Part shown: one piece after another, positions 54,556-63,530 of the stretch
Layout: each line of letters starts with the position of its first letter
How positions within the stretch are numbered: position 1 is the stretch's first letter
Origin: Maribacter sedimenticola
GTDB lineage: Bacteria > Bacteroidota > Bacteroidia > Flavobacteriales > Flavobacteriaceae
NCBI RefSeq assembly: GCF_900188415.1
Contig: NZ_FZNV01000006.1
Span: 62,001 to 126,000 of the forward strand
Reading direction: 5' to 3'
DNA length: 64,000 nucleotides
The notes under the pieces: model-generated
Databases searched by the model: none
Seen by the model: only the letters and a program-made list of their open reading frames with translations
Told to the model about the DNA's origin: nothing
Made by a program: the position numbers and the translations under genes

Positions 54556-55464
54556 TTGAAACAAGTTACGATTTCCAATAGGTTTATGACACTTATGGTG
54601 TTGGATTATGGCGCTACCATTCAAAAATTGCTTGTAAAGGGTAAGGATGGGGAATTTACGAATGTTGTAGCCGGTTTTAACCATCCCAGTAGATACCGTT
54701 TGGATGAAAATGTACTGGGCGCAAGTGTGGGTAGGTATGCAGGCAGAATTTCCAGAGGTGGGTTTGATTTGGATAGGGAAAAGTTTTTTCTCTATCAGGA
54801 AGATGGGGTTCACTTACACGGGGGAAAAGAGGGCTTTCATCAAAAATATTGGACAATTGATGAAGTCAATACCACAGATAACCCGTTCGTAAAACTAACC
54901 TATTACAGTAAACATTTAGAAGAAGGCTATCCTGGCAATTTAACAGTTAGTGTTACCTACAGGCTAATGGATAATGCCTTGCAGGTCATTTATGAAGGTA
55001 CTACGGATAGAAGCACGGTCATTAATCTTACCAACCATTCCTATTTTAAATTAGATAAGGACCCCTTCATTGATCAATGCGAACTGCAATTAAATTGTCC
55101 ATACCGATTAGAAACTAAAGAAAACCATTTACCCACGGGTAATTTAATACCAGTAAGAAAGACCGACTATGATTTTTTACTACCTAGAAAAATTGGACTG
55201 CAACGTTTCAATACGGTATTTGTCAAAGATTTGGGAAACGAAAAAGTAGCGGAATTAAGATCTAAGACATCTGGTATTCATATGAGGGTATATACCAACC
55301 AACCCGCGGTGGTCGTTTATACCCCAACCGAATTTCCTGGAATCTGTTTTGAAACACAAAATTATCCGGATGCTCCCAACCAACCGGATTTTCCTAAAAG
55401 CGTCTTAAGACCGGGCGATATCTACAACAACATTTCTATCTTTAAATTTGATTTGCAGACCTAG
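54556..55464 (+). CDS. galM: aldose 1-epimerase family protein (GalM-like)
   Basis: A 302-residue mutarotase that interconverts alpha and beta anomers of aldoses. It begins with TTG; the segment MVLDYGATIQKLLVKGKDGE fits the family start. Catalytic positions are H in NLTNHSYFKLD and E in GICFETQNYPDAPNQPDFP. GASVGRYAGRIS and HLHGGKEGF (sugar-binding) are also present. No signal peptide, so cytoplasmic. The divergent start is about 100 bp from the sigma factor gene. The AT-rich spacer holds TTG-N23-TATTTTTA, a possible weak promoter. Confidence 0.92.
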   Translation: MKQVTISNRFMTLMVLDYGATIQKLLVKGKDGEFTNVVAGFNHPSRYRLDENVLGASVGRYAGRISRGGFDLDREKFFLYQEDGVHLHGGKEGFHQKYWTIDEVNTTDNPFVKLTYYSKHLEEGYPGNLTVSVTYRLMDNALQVIYEGTTDRSTVINLTNHSYFKLDKDPFIDQCELQLNCPYRLETKENHLPTGNLIPVRKTDYDFLLPRKIGLQRFNTVFVKDLGNEKVAELRSKTSGIHMRVYTNQPAVVVYTPTEFPGICFETQNYPDAPNQPDFPKSVLRPGDIYNNISIFKFDLQT

Positions 55465-55487
55465 CTGGATAGCTCTTTTAAATAGTC

Positions 55488-56066
55488 ATGTGTATGAAGC
55501 TGATTAAAAAAATTGTTGTGGTCTTGTTGGTACTGGCCGCTCTGGTTTATTTTGTGGCCATACCTTATGTACACCGAGAGACTAAAAAATTTAGTCCCTA
55601 TAAGACCTCCGTTTTGGAACTTGACAATACCGTTCTAAAAATAGATTATTCCAGTCCGTCCAAAAAAGGAAGGAAAATTTTTGGGGAGTTGGTTCCATAT
55701 GGCAATGTATGGCGTACCGGCGCCAATGAACCCACTACCATAACCGTTTCCAAACCAATTAAGATTATAGACAAACCACTTCCTGCCGGCACTTATTCAC
55801 TATGGTCCATACCCAATAAAAAGAGCTGGAAAATAATGTTCAACACGCAAATACCGGATTGGGGGGTTACCCGCATCAATGGCAACCAGACAACCCATGA
55901 TAGCAACTATGATCTAATAACTGTAGAGGTACCGGTCATAGACCTCCAAAATCCTGTGGAAGATTTTACCATTACTTTTGAAGAACAAACATTACAACAA
56001 AAATCACAAAACGTTATAAGTTTAGCTTGGGATACCACCAAAATAATGGTTCCCGTTTACAAATAG
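55488..56066 (+). CDS. DUF2911 membrane-anchored protein
   Basis: A 192-residue protein with one N-terminal membrane helix (LIKKIVVVLLVLAALVYFVAIPYV) and a beta-rich DUF2911 domain (LKIDYSSPSKKGRKIFGELVPYGNVWRTGANEPTTI, LPAGTYSLWSIPNKKSWKIMFN). DUF2911 is common in Bacteroidota and lacks a known activity; its position across the inner membrane puts the domain in the periplasm. The first ATG is used; a second Met two codons later is equally possible. Spacing of 23 bp to galM and 34 bp to meaB suggests a shared transcript. Confidence 0.88.
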   Translation: MCMKLIKKIVVVLLVLAALVYFVAIPYVHRETKKFSPYKTSVLELDNTVLKIDYSSPSKKGRKIFGELVPYGNVWRTGANEPTTITVSKPIKIIDKPLPAGTYSLWSIPNKKSWKIMFNTQIPDWGVTRINGNQTTHDSNYDLITVEVPVIDLQNPVEDFTITFEEQTLQQKSQNVISLAWDTTKIMVPVYK

Positions 56067-56100
56067 TACTTTAGTTGCCAACGGGTAAAAATACACAGCA

Positions 56101-57081
56101 ATGAATCTAGCCAACCTTACTTCTACCGATATTATTGATGGTATTTTTAACAATGACATAGCTCTGGTCAGTAAAGCAATTACCCTTATTGAAAGTACCA
56201 AGGCAGAACATCGCACAATGGCAAACGACATAGTGCAAGCGTGTATATCAAATCATAATACTGTAAGAATAGGCATTACAGGAGTTCCAGGAGTGGGAAA
56301 AAGTACGTTTATTGAACAATTTGGTTCCTTGCTCACAAATTTGGGAAAAAAAGTGGCGGTATTGACCGTAGACCCCTCTAGCAGGATAACAAAAGGAAGT
56401 ATTTTAGGGGACAAAACACGTATGTTGGAATTGGCCAAGAACCCCAATGCCTATATACGGCCTTCCGCATCAGGTTCAACTTTGGGGGGCGTTGCACGTA
56501 AAACCAGGGAAAGTATTATTGTGCTGGAAGCGGCAGGCTATGATACCATTATTATTGAAACCATTGGCGTAGGCCAAAGTGAAACAGCCGTACATAGTAT
56601 GGTAGATTTCTTTTTATTATTAAAATTAGCCGGTGCCGGTGATGACTTGCAGGGGATAAAAAGGGGCATCATGGAAATGGCGGATTTATTAGTCATTAAC
56701 AAGGCAGATGGCAACAATATTAAAAATGCTGAATTGTCAAAGACGGAATTTACAAGAGCCTTACATATGTTCCCTCCTAAGGAAAACGGATGGTCTGCCG
56801 AAGTACTTACTTGTTCCGCACTTGAAAACAAGGGACTCCGGAAAATTTGGCAGGTCATTTCAACCTATTGCACCTTAATGAAAGATTCCGGATTCTTTGC
56901 AAAAAATAGGCAAAAGCAAAATGAGCAATGGCTCGTTCAATATTTAGAGCAAGAAGTATTGACCGCCTTCTATGACAACAACAAAACCAAGGAATTACTG
57001 CCAGAACTTAAAGATGAAGTAATGAACGGCAAAACATCTCCATTTGCTGCGGCAGAAAAATTATTAAAGTTGCTCAAGTAA
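56101..57081 (+). CDS. meaB: methylmalonyl-CoA mutase-associated GTPase MeaB
   Basis: A 326-residue G3E-family GTPase that guards methylmalonyl-CoA mutase and gates delivery of adenosylcobalamin. P-loop GVPGVGKS (61-68), then VAVLTVDPSS, the mutase-specific GDKTRM, the IETIGVGQSE (G3) segment and the NKADG (G4) motif are all visible. The mutase genes themselves are not in the window. PduO-type adenosyltransferase at 27.8 kb supplies the cofactor, so both point to an adenosylcobalamin-dependent mutase elsewhere on the chromosome. Confidence 0.95.
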   Translation: MNLANLTSTDIIDGIFNNDIALVSKAITLIESTKAEHRTMANDIVQACISNHNTVRIGITGVPGVGKSTFIEQFGSLLTNLGKKVAVLTVDPSSRITKGSILGDKTRMLELAKNPNAYIRPSASGSTLGGVARKTRESIIVLEAAGYDTIIIETIGVGQSETAVHSMVDFFLLLKLAGAGDDLQGIKRGIMEMADLLVINKADGNNIKNAELSKTEFTRALHMFPPKENGWSAEVLTCSALENKGLRKIWQVISTYCTLMKDSGFFAKNRQKQNEQWLVQYLEQEVLTAFYDNNKTKELLPELKDEVMNGKTSPFAAAEKLLKLLK

Positions 57082-57108
57082 CAATCTCCACATAGTTACC
57101 TACCAGCT

Positions 57109-57143
57109 TTGCCTTATTATTAAGGATAAAAAACATAACTTTG
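57109..57143 (+). promoter_or_regulatory. promoter of the GT2 gene
   Basis: TTG at 57109-57111, a 24-bp spacer, then TAACTTTG at 57136-57143, an exact TAnnTTTG. The spacer is 1 bp over the usual maximum. The start codon follows 22 bp later. Confidence 0.55.
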
Positions 57144-57165
57144 TCGCTATTCCAAAAACAACCCA

Positions 57166-58125
57166 ATGCAACCTATTACCACTTCCCTACTTTCGGTCGT
57201 AGTTCCTTTATATAATGAAGAGGAAAATGTTACTTTACTAACACAAAAGATTCACGAAAGTCTGGTAGGCTATGATTATCAAATCATATATGTGGATGAT
57301 TTTTCTACGGACACCACCAAAAAAGTAGTGAAATCATTAAAGGATGAAAAAGTCCATCTTATAGAATTAAAGAAAAATTATGGGCAAAGCTTAGCTTTGG
57401 CGGCAGGGTTGGACTATGCGGAGGGAGAGTATATCATTACCATGGACGGGGATTTGCAGAACGACCCATCTGATATTCCTGAAATGCTCAGCTATGCCGT
57501 AACCGAGGAATATGATGTAGTGACCGGTATCCGTCAAAAAAGAAAGGACTCCCTAGTTAAAAAAATACCTTCAAAAATTGCCAATTTCCTAGTCAGGCGA
57601 ATTACAAAATTAGATATCAAGGACAATGGTTGTGCCCTAAAGGTCTTTACAAAGGATATTGCCAAAGATTTAAATCTCTACGGAGAAATGCATAGGTTCA
57701 TTACCCTTTTGGCTCATTTGGAAGGCGGACAGATAAAACAAATCCCCGTAAAACATCATGCACGCCATGCCGGTGTTTCCAAATATGGTTTGGAACGCGT
57801 TTTTAAGGTAGTAGCAGATATGATGCTCCTTTTATTTATTCGCAAATATTTTCAACGACCCATACATCTGTTCGGTATTTTTGGTTTCTTAATGATATTA
57901 TTGGGAATATTAATCAATATATATCTATTGATCGTAAAAGTTGGTTTTGGGGAGGATATAGGCACCAGACCCCTATTGATGTTCGGGATGATGTTTATTC
58001 TTGCAGGAATTCAACTGTTTACCATAGGAATAGTAATGGAACTTTTAATACGTACCTATTATGAATCCCAGAAGAAAAGACCTTACCGTGTTAAAAAAGT
58101 AAGCGTAGGTGGCCAAATTAAATAA
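57166..58125 (+). CDS. polyprenyl-phosphate glycosyltransferase (GT2, DPM1/GtrB-like)
   Basis: A 319-residue family-2 glycosyltransferase: SVVVPLYNEEENVTLL, the YVDDFSTDTTKKV aspartates, GQSLALAAGLDYAEG and TMDGDLQNDPSDIPE (DxD-type D-x-D) in the catalytic domain (about 10-230), then two membrane helices (about 232-315). This is the ArnC/GtrB/DPM1 layout, where a sugar is moved from a nucleotide sugar to polyprenyl phosphate on the cytoplasmic face. The 3' end overlaps the flippase-like gene by 17 bp. The sugar is unknown. Confidence 0.92.
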   Translation: MQPITTSLLSVVVPLYNEEENVTLLTQKIHESLVGYDYQIIYVDDFSTDTTKKVVKSLKDEKVHLIELKKNYGQSLALAAGLDYAEGEYIITMDGDLQNDPSDIPEMLSYAVTEEYDVVTGIRQKRKDSLVKKIPSKIANFLVRRITKLDIKDNGCALKVFTKDIAKDLNLYGEMHRFITLLAHLEGGQIKQIPVKHHARHAGVSKYGLERVFKVVADMMLLLFIRKYFQRPIHLFGIFGFLMILLGILINIYLLIVKVGFGEDIGTRPLLMFGMMFILAGIQLFTIGIVMELLIRTYYESQKKRPYRVKKVSVGGQIK

Positions 58126-58996
58126 AAAAGTAACCACTGGGATCAAGGTACTGATCAGTGCCCTCTTAATCTATTTCATCTACACCAAGATAAATATTGG
58201 TGAGATAAAGAATATTGTACTTGAAAGTGATCCGTTTTACCTGATAATTGCTACTCTTTTTTTTGTTGCTTCAAAAATTATAGCGGCCTTTAGGCTTAAT
58301 CTTTACTTTCATCAACTTAACGTACCCTTGACCCAACAAAGTAATCTTAAATTATATGTCTTGGGTATGTTCTACAATCTTTTTCTTCCTGGCGGTATTG
58401 GTGGTGATGCTTATAAAGGGTATGTCCTTAAAAAGAATTTTAAGGTATCAACCAAAAAAATAATAAGTGTTTTAATATTAGATCGGTTAGGAGGACTACT
58501 GCTACTCTTTATTTTTGCCTGTGGTTTATTGGCAGTAGCAGAAATAGAAAAACTGGTAAATTATAGATGGATTTTTATTCTGGCAATACCACTATCAATT
58601 GCGGTCTATTGGTTGCTCAACAAAAAATTCTTTGATTATGTAATTCCTATTTTTTGGAAAACAACATTGTTGTCCGGCTTGGTACAATTGGCACAATTAA
58701 TCTGTCTATGGTGTATATTAATGGCCCTTAATATTACGTTGCACCAAATCTCCTATCTAATTATCTTTCTTATCTCATCTATTGTTGCCGTACTACCATT
58801 GACATTAGGTGGAATAGGTAGTAGGGAGATAACATTCTTTTATGGTGCCCAATTCTTAGGTTTAGATGAAAATATATCCGTAAGTATCAGTGTTTTGTTT
58901 TTTTTGATAACCGCTATAATTTCCTTGTGCGGCATTTGGTATCACTTTAAAAAAATAAAATTGGAAGTAAGAACTTTACACACTAAAGGTCAATAA
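58109..58996 (+). CDS. flippase-like membrane protein (LPG synthase TM/AglD family)
   Basis: A 295-residue protein with about eight membrane helices and a GTG start that overlaps the GT2 gene by 17 bp. The sequences YVLGMFYNLFLPGGIGGDAYKGYVLKK and LLSSIVAVLPLTLGGIGSREITFFYG (FLPGGIGGDAYR and PxTxGGIGxRE motifs) mark the lysylphosphatidylglycerol-synthase-TM/UPF0104 flippase-like family. No aminoacyl transferase domain is attached. It probably flips the polyprenyl-phosphate sugar made by the preceding enzyme, an inference from the operon. Confidence 0.88.
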   Translation: MAKLNKKVTTGIKVLISALLIYFIYTKINIGEIKNIVLESDPFYLIIATLFFVASKIIAAFRLNLYFHQLNVPLTQQSNLKLYVLGMFYNLFLPGGIGGDAYKGYVLKKNFKVSTKKIISVLILDRLGGLLLLFIFACGLLAVAEIEKLVNYRWIFILAIPLSIAVYWLLNKKFFDYVIPIFWKTTLLSGLVQLAQLICLWCILMALNITLHQISYLIIFLISSIVAVLPLTLGGIGSREITFFYGAQFLGLDENISVSISVLFFLITAIISLCGIWYHFKKIKLEVRTLHTKGQ

Positions 58997-60648
58997 ATAT
59001 GCAGTAAGTACATTTTTCTAGTTACCTTTTTCCGGGTATTGGGATTCAGGAATTTACCCTGAAGTCTTGTAATCCTAAATTGGTCAACACTAAATTGAGC
59101 ATCCCAATCAAAATCTTTGTTTTTCAATAATTCCATTTCATCCTCAGTAACATATACCCAAACATCCTTCTTGTTTTTTAAGGAATCTACCGAAGTTATC
59201 TGAACGGGATATTGATTATAAAAGTCCAGGGCCCATGTGAAATCGTCCCCAATTTTATAAATGCGATCAACTGGAATATTCTTTTGTTCAACAATTTTAG
59301 CCATAGAAGAACCGCCTTGAAATTCCAATAGGTTTGGATAAAAATGTAAGTTTAAAACAGCATTCAATAATACAGAAGCGCAAACGGAAACCGTTATTAG
59401 CTTTATATATTCACCTTCCCTCTTCATAGCATAATACACAATGATTATTGCCGCGACGACTAGCGATATATATGCCAGGACACTATTTAATTTAAATACA
59501 TAAAAACATATTAAGGCTGAAGCAATGAATACGATTCCAAGTACAAAAAGCTGACCTATTTTTAAAATATGAATAGTACGCTGTTGTTGAAGCCTATAGG
59601 TATTATATAAATATGAAGCAGTTAATACCGCAAATAAAGGAATGGTTATATTTAAATAATGTGGAAGCTTAAATTGGGCAAAACTAATGACCGCAAAAAT
59701 AAGCGTTATACCGCCCAATGTTAAAAATTCATTCTTGGAATCGAATTTTAGCCTAGACTTGAAAAAAGTTTTTAGTCTTCCCCAATATGCAGTAATACCA
59801 ATAATGGTCCAAGGAAGGAAAACCCATAAAAAAGTGTGGAAAAAGAAAAAGAAATCACTACTGTTCTTACCTATGCCCTCACCGCTTAAACGTTCAAAAC
59901 TTTGTTCCCAAAATATAAAGAAAATACCGCTACGATTGCTTTTACCTCTAATCACCTTTTCCGGATGCAGATCAAACTGCGTGTAATAGGCATATAACAT
60001 AGGAGTTATTGTAAGTCCAAAAATCAATAAAGCCAAAAGAACCTTCCAACTTAAAAAAGCATTCCATTTTCTAGTGTATGCTATATGACAGATCAAGGGC
60101 AAACCAATTACAAGAAGTGCTATTTGCCCTTTGGTAGAAAAGGCCATTCCGGCTGCAAAAGCACCTATGACAATACTATGTACCGATCCATGCTCCACAT
60201 ATTTAGCCAATTGCCAAATGGCCAGTATGCTAAAACCGGTCAAAACAGCATCTGTACGAACGTCAATTGCACCTAAGACTATGGTTTGGGCAGTCATGAA
60301 TATTAAAGCTGCCAATCTACCCACATCTTTGTTATACAGTAAAGCGCCAAGTCCATAACAGCTATAAGCCGCAAGTAACGTTGCCAAAATTCCTGGAATT
60401 CTATAGGCCCATGCATGTAAGCCAAAAATTTTGTAGGAAATGGCGGCCAACCAATAATGCATATGGGGCTTATCCAAATATTCATTGGGACCTTTAAAAA
60501 GACTTAAAAAGTCATTTTCCTGGACCATCCTCATGGCCATCACGGAAAACTGGGCAGAATCGTTCTCAAACAAGGTTGCAAACATACCGGCCAGGTAGAC
60601 CAAGAAAATCAAAGCAATTAAAAACCAATACCTTAGATTGGATATCAT
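58990..60648 (-). CDS. ArnT-like glycosyltransferase (GT39/83, PMT family)
   Basis: A 552-residue integral membrane transferase that would use a polyprenyl-phosphate sugar on the periplasmic side. About twelve membrane helices; the first periplasmic loop holds FENDSAQFSVMAMRMVQEN (DS/DE motif region of the GT-C fold) and GPNEYLDKPHMHYWL (the KPP-type motif as KPH). A small periplasmic domain is at the C-terminus. The start MISNLRYWFL overlaps the stop of the PAP2 gene as ATGA (4 bp), chosen over longer frames. Convergent with the GT2/flippase pair. Acceptor (lipid A, O-glycan or protein) not determined. Confidence 0.88.
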   Translation of the reverse strand: MISNLRYWFLIALIFLVYLAGMFATLFENDSAQFSVMAMRMVQENDFLSLFKGPNEYLDKPHMHYWLAAISYKIFGLHAWAYRIPGILATLLAAYSCYGLGALLYNKDVGRLAALIFMTAQTIVLGAIDVRTDAVLTGFSILAIWQLAKYVEHGSVHSIVIGAFAAGMAFSTKGQIALLVIGLPLICHIAYTRKWNAFLSWKVLLALLIFGLTITPMLYAYYTQFDLHPEKVIRGKSNRSGIFFIFWEQSFERLSGEGIGKNSSDFFFFFHTFLWVFLPWTIIGITAYWGRLKTFFKSRLKFDSKNEFLTLGGITLIFAVISFAQFKLPHYLNITIPLFAVLTASYLYNTYRLQQQRTIHILKIGQLFVLGIVFIASALICFYVFKLNSVLAYISLVVAAIIIVYYAMKREGEYIKLITVSVCASVLLNAVLNLHFYPNLLEFQGGSSMAKIVEQKNIPVDRIYKIGDDFTWALDFYNQYPVQITSVDSLKNKKDVWVYVTEDEMELLKNKDFDWDAQFSVDQFRITRLQGKFLNPNTRKKVTRKMYLLHIY

Positions 60649-61214
60649 AGGGAAAATTTGCGAAGTGCAAATATAAATAACTTTATAAACAACCAACCAA
60701 ACAACGAGCCCAATACCGCACCCGTAAAAATATCAAGCGGAAAGTGAACTCCAATATATACCCTACTATAGGCAACAAGAGCTGCCCAAATCAACAGACC
60801 AACGCCTATGTACTTAATTTCAGATTTTAATAAAATGCTAAAAAACACGGCTACCGCAAATGCGTTTGCCGCATGGGCGGAAAAATAACCGAATTGGCCT
60901 CCACAATAACTTTTTACCAACCGCATTACCGGTGCAATTTCCGGATTGTGACAAGGCCGCAATCTAGCCACGCCATATTTAAAAAAATTGCTTAATTGAT
61001 CGGTGACGGTTATGAGCAAGGTAATGGTAACCAATAAAACCAAGGTTTGTTTTAGGCCTAGTTTTTTATAGGCAAGAAGCAACAAAAACATATATAGAGG
61101 TAGTGCACTTAGCTTATGGGAGACGAACTGAAAAAAAAAATCCCATCGGTCTGTACCTAAACCGTTTAAGAATATAAATAATTCCTTGTCAAATTCTAGT
61201 AGTTCTTGAAGCAT
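60645..61214 (-). CDS. PAP2-family membrane phosphatase
   Basis: A 189-residue phosphatase with about five membrane helices. The acid phosphatase motifs are present: KYGVARLRPCHNPE (KX6RP), YFSAHAANAFAVAV (the usual PSGH is FSAH here) and SRVYIGVHFPLDIFTGA (SRx5Hx3D). It may recycle undecaprenyl diphosphate or dephosphorylate lipid A, which fits the neighbouring polyprenyl-sugar genes. The stop overlaps the ArnT-like start by 4 bp, so the two are coupled. Confidence 0.92.
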   Translation of the reverse strand: MLQELLEFDKELFIFLNGLGTDRWDFFFQFVSHKLSALPLYMFLLLLAYKKLGLKQTLVLLVTITLLITVTDQLSNFFKYGVARLRPCHNPEIAPVMRLVKSYCGGQFGYFSAHAANAFAVAVFFSILLKSEIKYIGVGLLIWAALVAYSRVYIGVHFPLDIFTGAVLGSLFGWLFIKLFIFALRKFSL

Positions 61215-61219
61215 ACTGA

Positions 61220-61447
61220 TTACTCTTCATATCTGGAAACCTCACGATCATAGAATGCAGTGGCGGCCGCAATTAGGTTCTCCGCCTCTTCTTCCAACTC
61301 CTTTTCATCTTCTTTTGAAAATTCCTCCAACCATTCTACCTCATCATTTTCCAGATTGATAATAAACCTGGGGAATTCAGTATGTACTACGAAAATTGCG
61401 GTAGGAAAATCGGTATTATCACCCAATAAAAATTTCGGAAACTCCAT
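61220..61447 (-). CDS. conserved small acidic protein (75 aa)
   Basis: A 75-residue protein with an acidic C-terminal half (NDEVEWLEEFSKEDEKELEEEAENLIAAATAFYDREVSRYEE) and a beta-like N-terminal half (PTAIFVVHTEFPRFIINLE). No signal peptide. It looks cytoplasmic. Ends 5 bp before the PAP2 gene, so it heads the PAP2-ArnT transcript. I know similar short proteins in flavobacteria but no function. Confidence 0.75.
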   Translation of the reverse strand: MEFPKFLLGDNTDFPTAIFVVHTEFPRFIINLENDEVEWLEEFSKEDEKELEEEAENLIAAATAFYDREVSRYEE

Positions 61448-61497
61448 AATCTAAAAACTAATGTTCATTCTAATCATATATTGATGGTGCAAACGCT

Positions 61498-62865
61498 TTA
61501 ACCAACAATTAATTTTTTTGTCAAATAATTAAATCGAAGATACAACATAATGGCCGATGCCGATAATCCTATAAGAAGCCCGATCCAAATACCCGTGCTT
61601 TTAAAAGGTGTGTAGAGCCCTAAATAAAAACTGACAGGAAAACCTATTAACCAATACGCTATAAAGGTTATAATTGTAGGTATGCGTACATCTTGCAATC
61701 CCCTTAAAGCTCCTAAAACAACGACTTGTATACCGTCTGAAATTTGAAAAAAGGCGGCTACAAGCAATAATTCAGCGGCCATTATCAACACCTCTGTATT
61801 ATCTGCCATATTGGCTACATCGTTTACATCTAGGTAGAGCGCCGGAAACCAGTGTCTACCCAAGAGAAAGAGTGCGGCAAAAACAATTTCCAGAAGCAAG
61901 GTCAAAAAGAAAATGGATTGTGCAATTCGTCTTAACTCTTTAAAATTGCCCAAGCCTTTTTGATTGCCAACGCGAATCATGGCGGCTATGCCCAGCCCCA
62001 TACCGAACATAAAGGTCATACTACTCAAATTCAGTGCAATTTGATTGGCCGCCTGAGCATTTTTTCCAAGCACCCCGCTCAGCCATATTGCTCCGGTAAA
62101 TATGGCCACCTCAAAGAACATCTGCAATGATGAAGGAAAGCCTAAGGCTATAATTTTACGAATAACCTTTTGCTCAATTTTTCTAAAATTGAATCCGGTA
62201 ACATAATAATTGAATTTTTCCTTACTCTTTAAAATATACCAAATGTAAAGCACCATTAATATTCGTGAAACCAAGGTACCAATAGCTGCACCTATAATAC
62301 CCATTTTAGGAAAACCAAAATTGCCAAAAATGAGGAGGTAATTTAAAACAATGTTGATGATGTTGGCCACAATGGTAGCATACATAGGATATTTGGTCTG
62401 TGACAAGCCTTCCGAAAATTGCTTGAACGCCTGAAAAACGATCAGAGGCACCAAAGAAAAGGCAACCAAATCCAAATAAGGCATGGCAAGTTCCACAACC
62501 ACCTCGGGCTGCTTCATGGCGTACATTAACGGTTTGGCCACTAAAATCAACCCAAATAGGGACAGCCCCAATATGGTGCACAACACCAAACCGTGCTTTA
62601 ATGCATTCTTTGCATCTTGTTTGTTTTCGGCACCATCAGCTTCTGCAACCAAAGGTGTTATGGCCGTTGAAAAGCCTATTCCCAAAGACATGGCTATAAA
62701 TACAAAACTATTGCCCAACGAAACTGCAGCAAGTTCTGCGGTACCTAATTGACCCACCATAATATTATCCGCAAGCTGTACAAAAGTGTGGCCCAACATC
62801 CCCAGTATTACGGGAACGGACAATTTAATATTGTAGCTAAACTCTTTTGTATATGCTTTGAACAA
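61498..62865 (-). CDS. MATE-family efflux transporter
   Basis: A 455-residue multidrug/toxic-compound extrusion protein with twelve membrane helices, two MatE halves (about 10-170 and 235-395). Conserved segments are QLADNIMVGQLGTAELAAVSLGNSF, GIGFSTAITPLVAEADG, and the second-half IRVGNQKG. It is close to the NorM type, a Na+ or H+ antiporter for cationic compounds. It stands alone, with TACCTTTG (62888-62895, minus) about 25 bp before the start as a likely -7 element. Confidence 0.93.
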   Translation of the reverse strand: MFKAYTKEFSYNIKLSVPVILGMLGHTFVQLADNIMVGQLGTAELAAVSLGNSFVFIAMSLGIGFSTAITPLVAEADGAENKQDAKNALKHGLVLCTILGLSLFGLILVAKPLMYAMKQPEVVVELAMPYLDLVAFSLVPLIVFQAFKQFSEGLSQTKYPMYATIVANIINIVLNYLLIFGNFGFPKMGIIGAAIGTLVSRILMVLYIWYILKSKEKFNYYVTGFNFRKIEQKVIRKIIALGFPSSLQMFFEVAIFTGAIWLSGVLGKNAQAANQIALNLSSMTFMFGMGLGIAAMIRVGNQKGLGNFKELRRIAQSIFFLTLLLEIVFAALFLLGRHWFPALYLDVNDVANMADNTEVLIMAAELLLVAAFFQISDGIQVVVLGALRGLQDVRIPTIITFIAYWLIGFPVSFYLGLYTPFKSTGIWIGLLIGLSASAIMLYLRFNYLTKKLIVG

Positions 62866-62887
62866 AACTAAGGAACTAAATTTCGGA

Positions 62888-62895
62888 CAAAGGTA
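62888..62895 (-). promoter_or_regulatory. putative -7 element of the MATE gene
   Basis: On the minus strand TACCTTTG matches TAnnTTTG exactly. A TTG lies only 10 bp further upstream, so the -33 is unclear. Confidence 0.4.
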
Positions 62896-63113
62896 CTTCT
62901 AATTCCAAAACCTAGGGTAAAGCACCGGATCTTAATACTATTAATTTAAAAACCATTGATTGCATAAGACAGATGTTGGTTAGATATCCATTCCATGACC
63001 GAAATTTTAGGATAAATGTGATGTAATTTTATGCAATTTTTCTACTTTACAGAACACTATTTTAGCATATAAAACGTTACTGTTGTAACCATTAACTAAT
63101 TCCCCCAAAAAAA

Positions 63114-63530
63114 ATGATTGCACAACCATTGGTTTGGGTTATCGATGATGACGATATTTCAAAATATGTCCTAAAACGTAACCTACAGGAAATAGGCATA
63201 AAAAAAACTATTGAATTTCCAGACTCAGTTGAACCTTTAGAGGTCTTGTCCAAACATAGACATTCTGAAGAAATAATCCCGGATATTATTTTTCTAGACC
63301 TAAATATGCCGGTCCTAAATGGATTTCAATTTTTGGATGAGTTGAATTTTTTCCAAGAAGAATTGGCAAAGAAGATACATATTTTTATGTTGACCTCTTC
63401 TTTGAACAATAAGGATATGCTTCACGCCAAAACCTATTCCATGATTTCAGAATACTTTGTAAAACCTTTGAAATATGATCACTTGGTGAGAGCGATCGCA
63501 AAAGTAGCGGAACATCTTAAAGAGGTTTAG
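63114..63530 (+). CDS. single-domain response regulator (CheY-like)
   Basis: A 138-residue receiver domain with no output domain. Acidic pocket D11-D13 (VIDDDD), phosphoacceptor D62 (IFLDLNMPVLNG), T94 (MLTSS) and K118 (FVKPL) are all present. It is likely to pass a phosphate signal in a phosphorelay or to act by protein-protein contact. No histidine kinase is adjacent; the HisKA_2 kinase at 34 kb is the only kinase in the window, but no link is shown. The 3' end overlaps mazG by 4 bp on the opposite strand. Confidence 0.9.
   Translation: MIAQPLVWVIDDDDISKYVLKRNLQEIGIKKTIEFPDSVEPLEVLSKHRHSEEIIPDIIFLDLNMPVLNGFQFLDELNFFQEELAKKIHIFMLTSSLNNKDMLHAKTYSMISEYFVKPLKYDHLVRAIAKVAEHLKEV

Noticed and set aside
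33942-63530. Histidine kinase at 34 kb and response regulator at 63 kb as one two-component system
   Set aside because: They are 28 kb apart and nothing in the sequence links them; a HisKA_2 kinase with a lone receiver is common.
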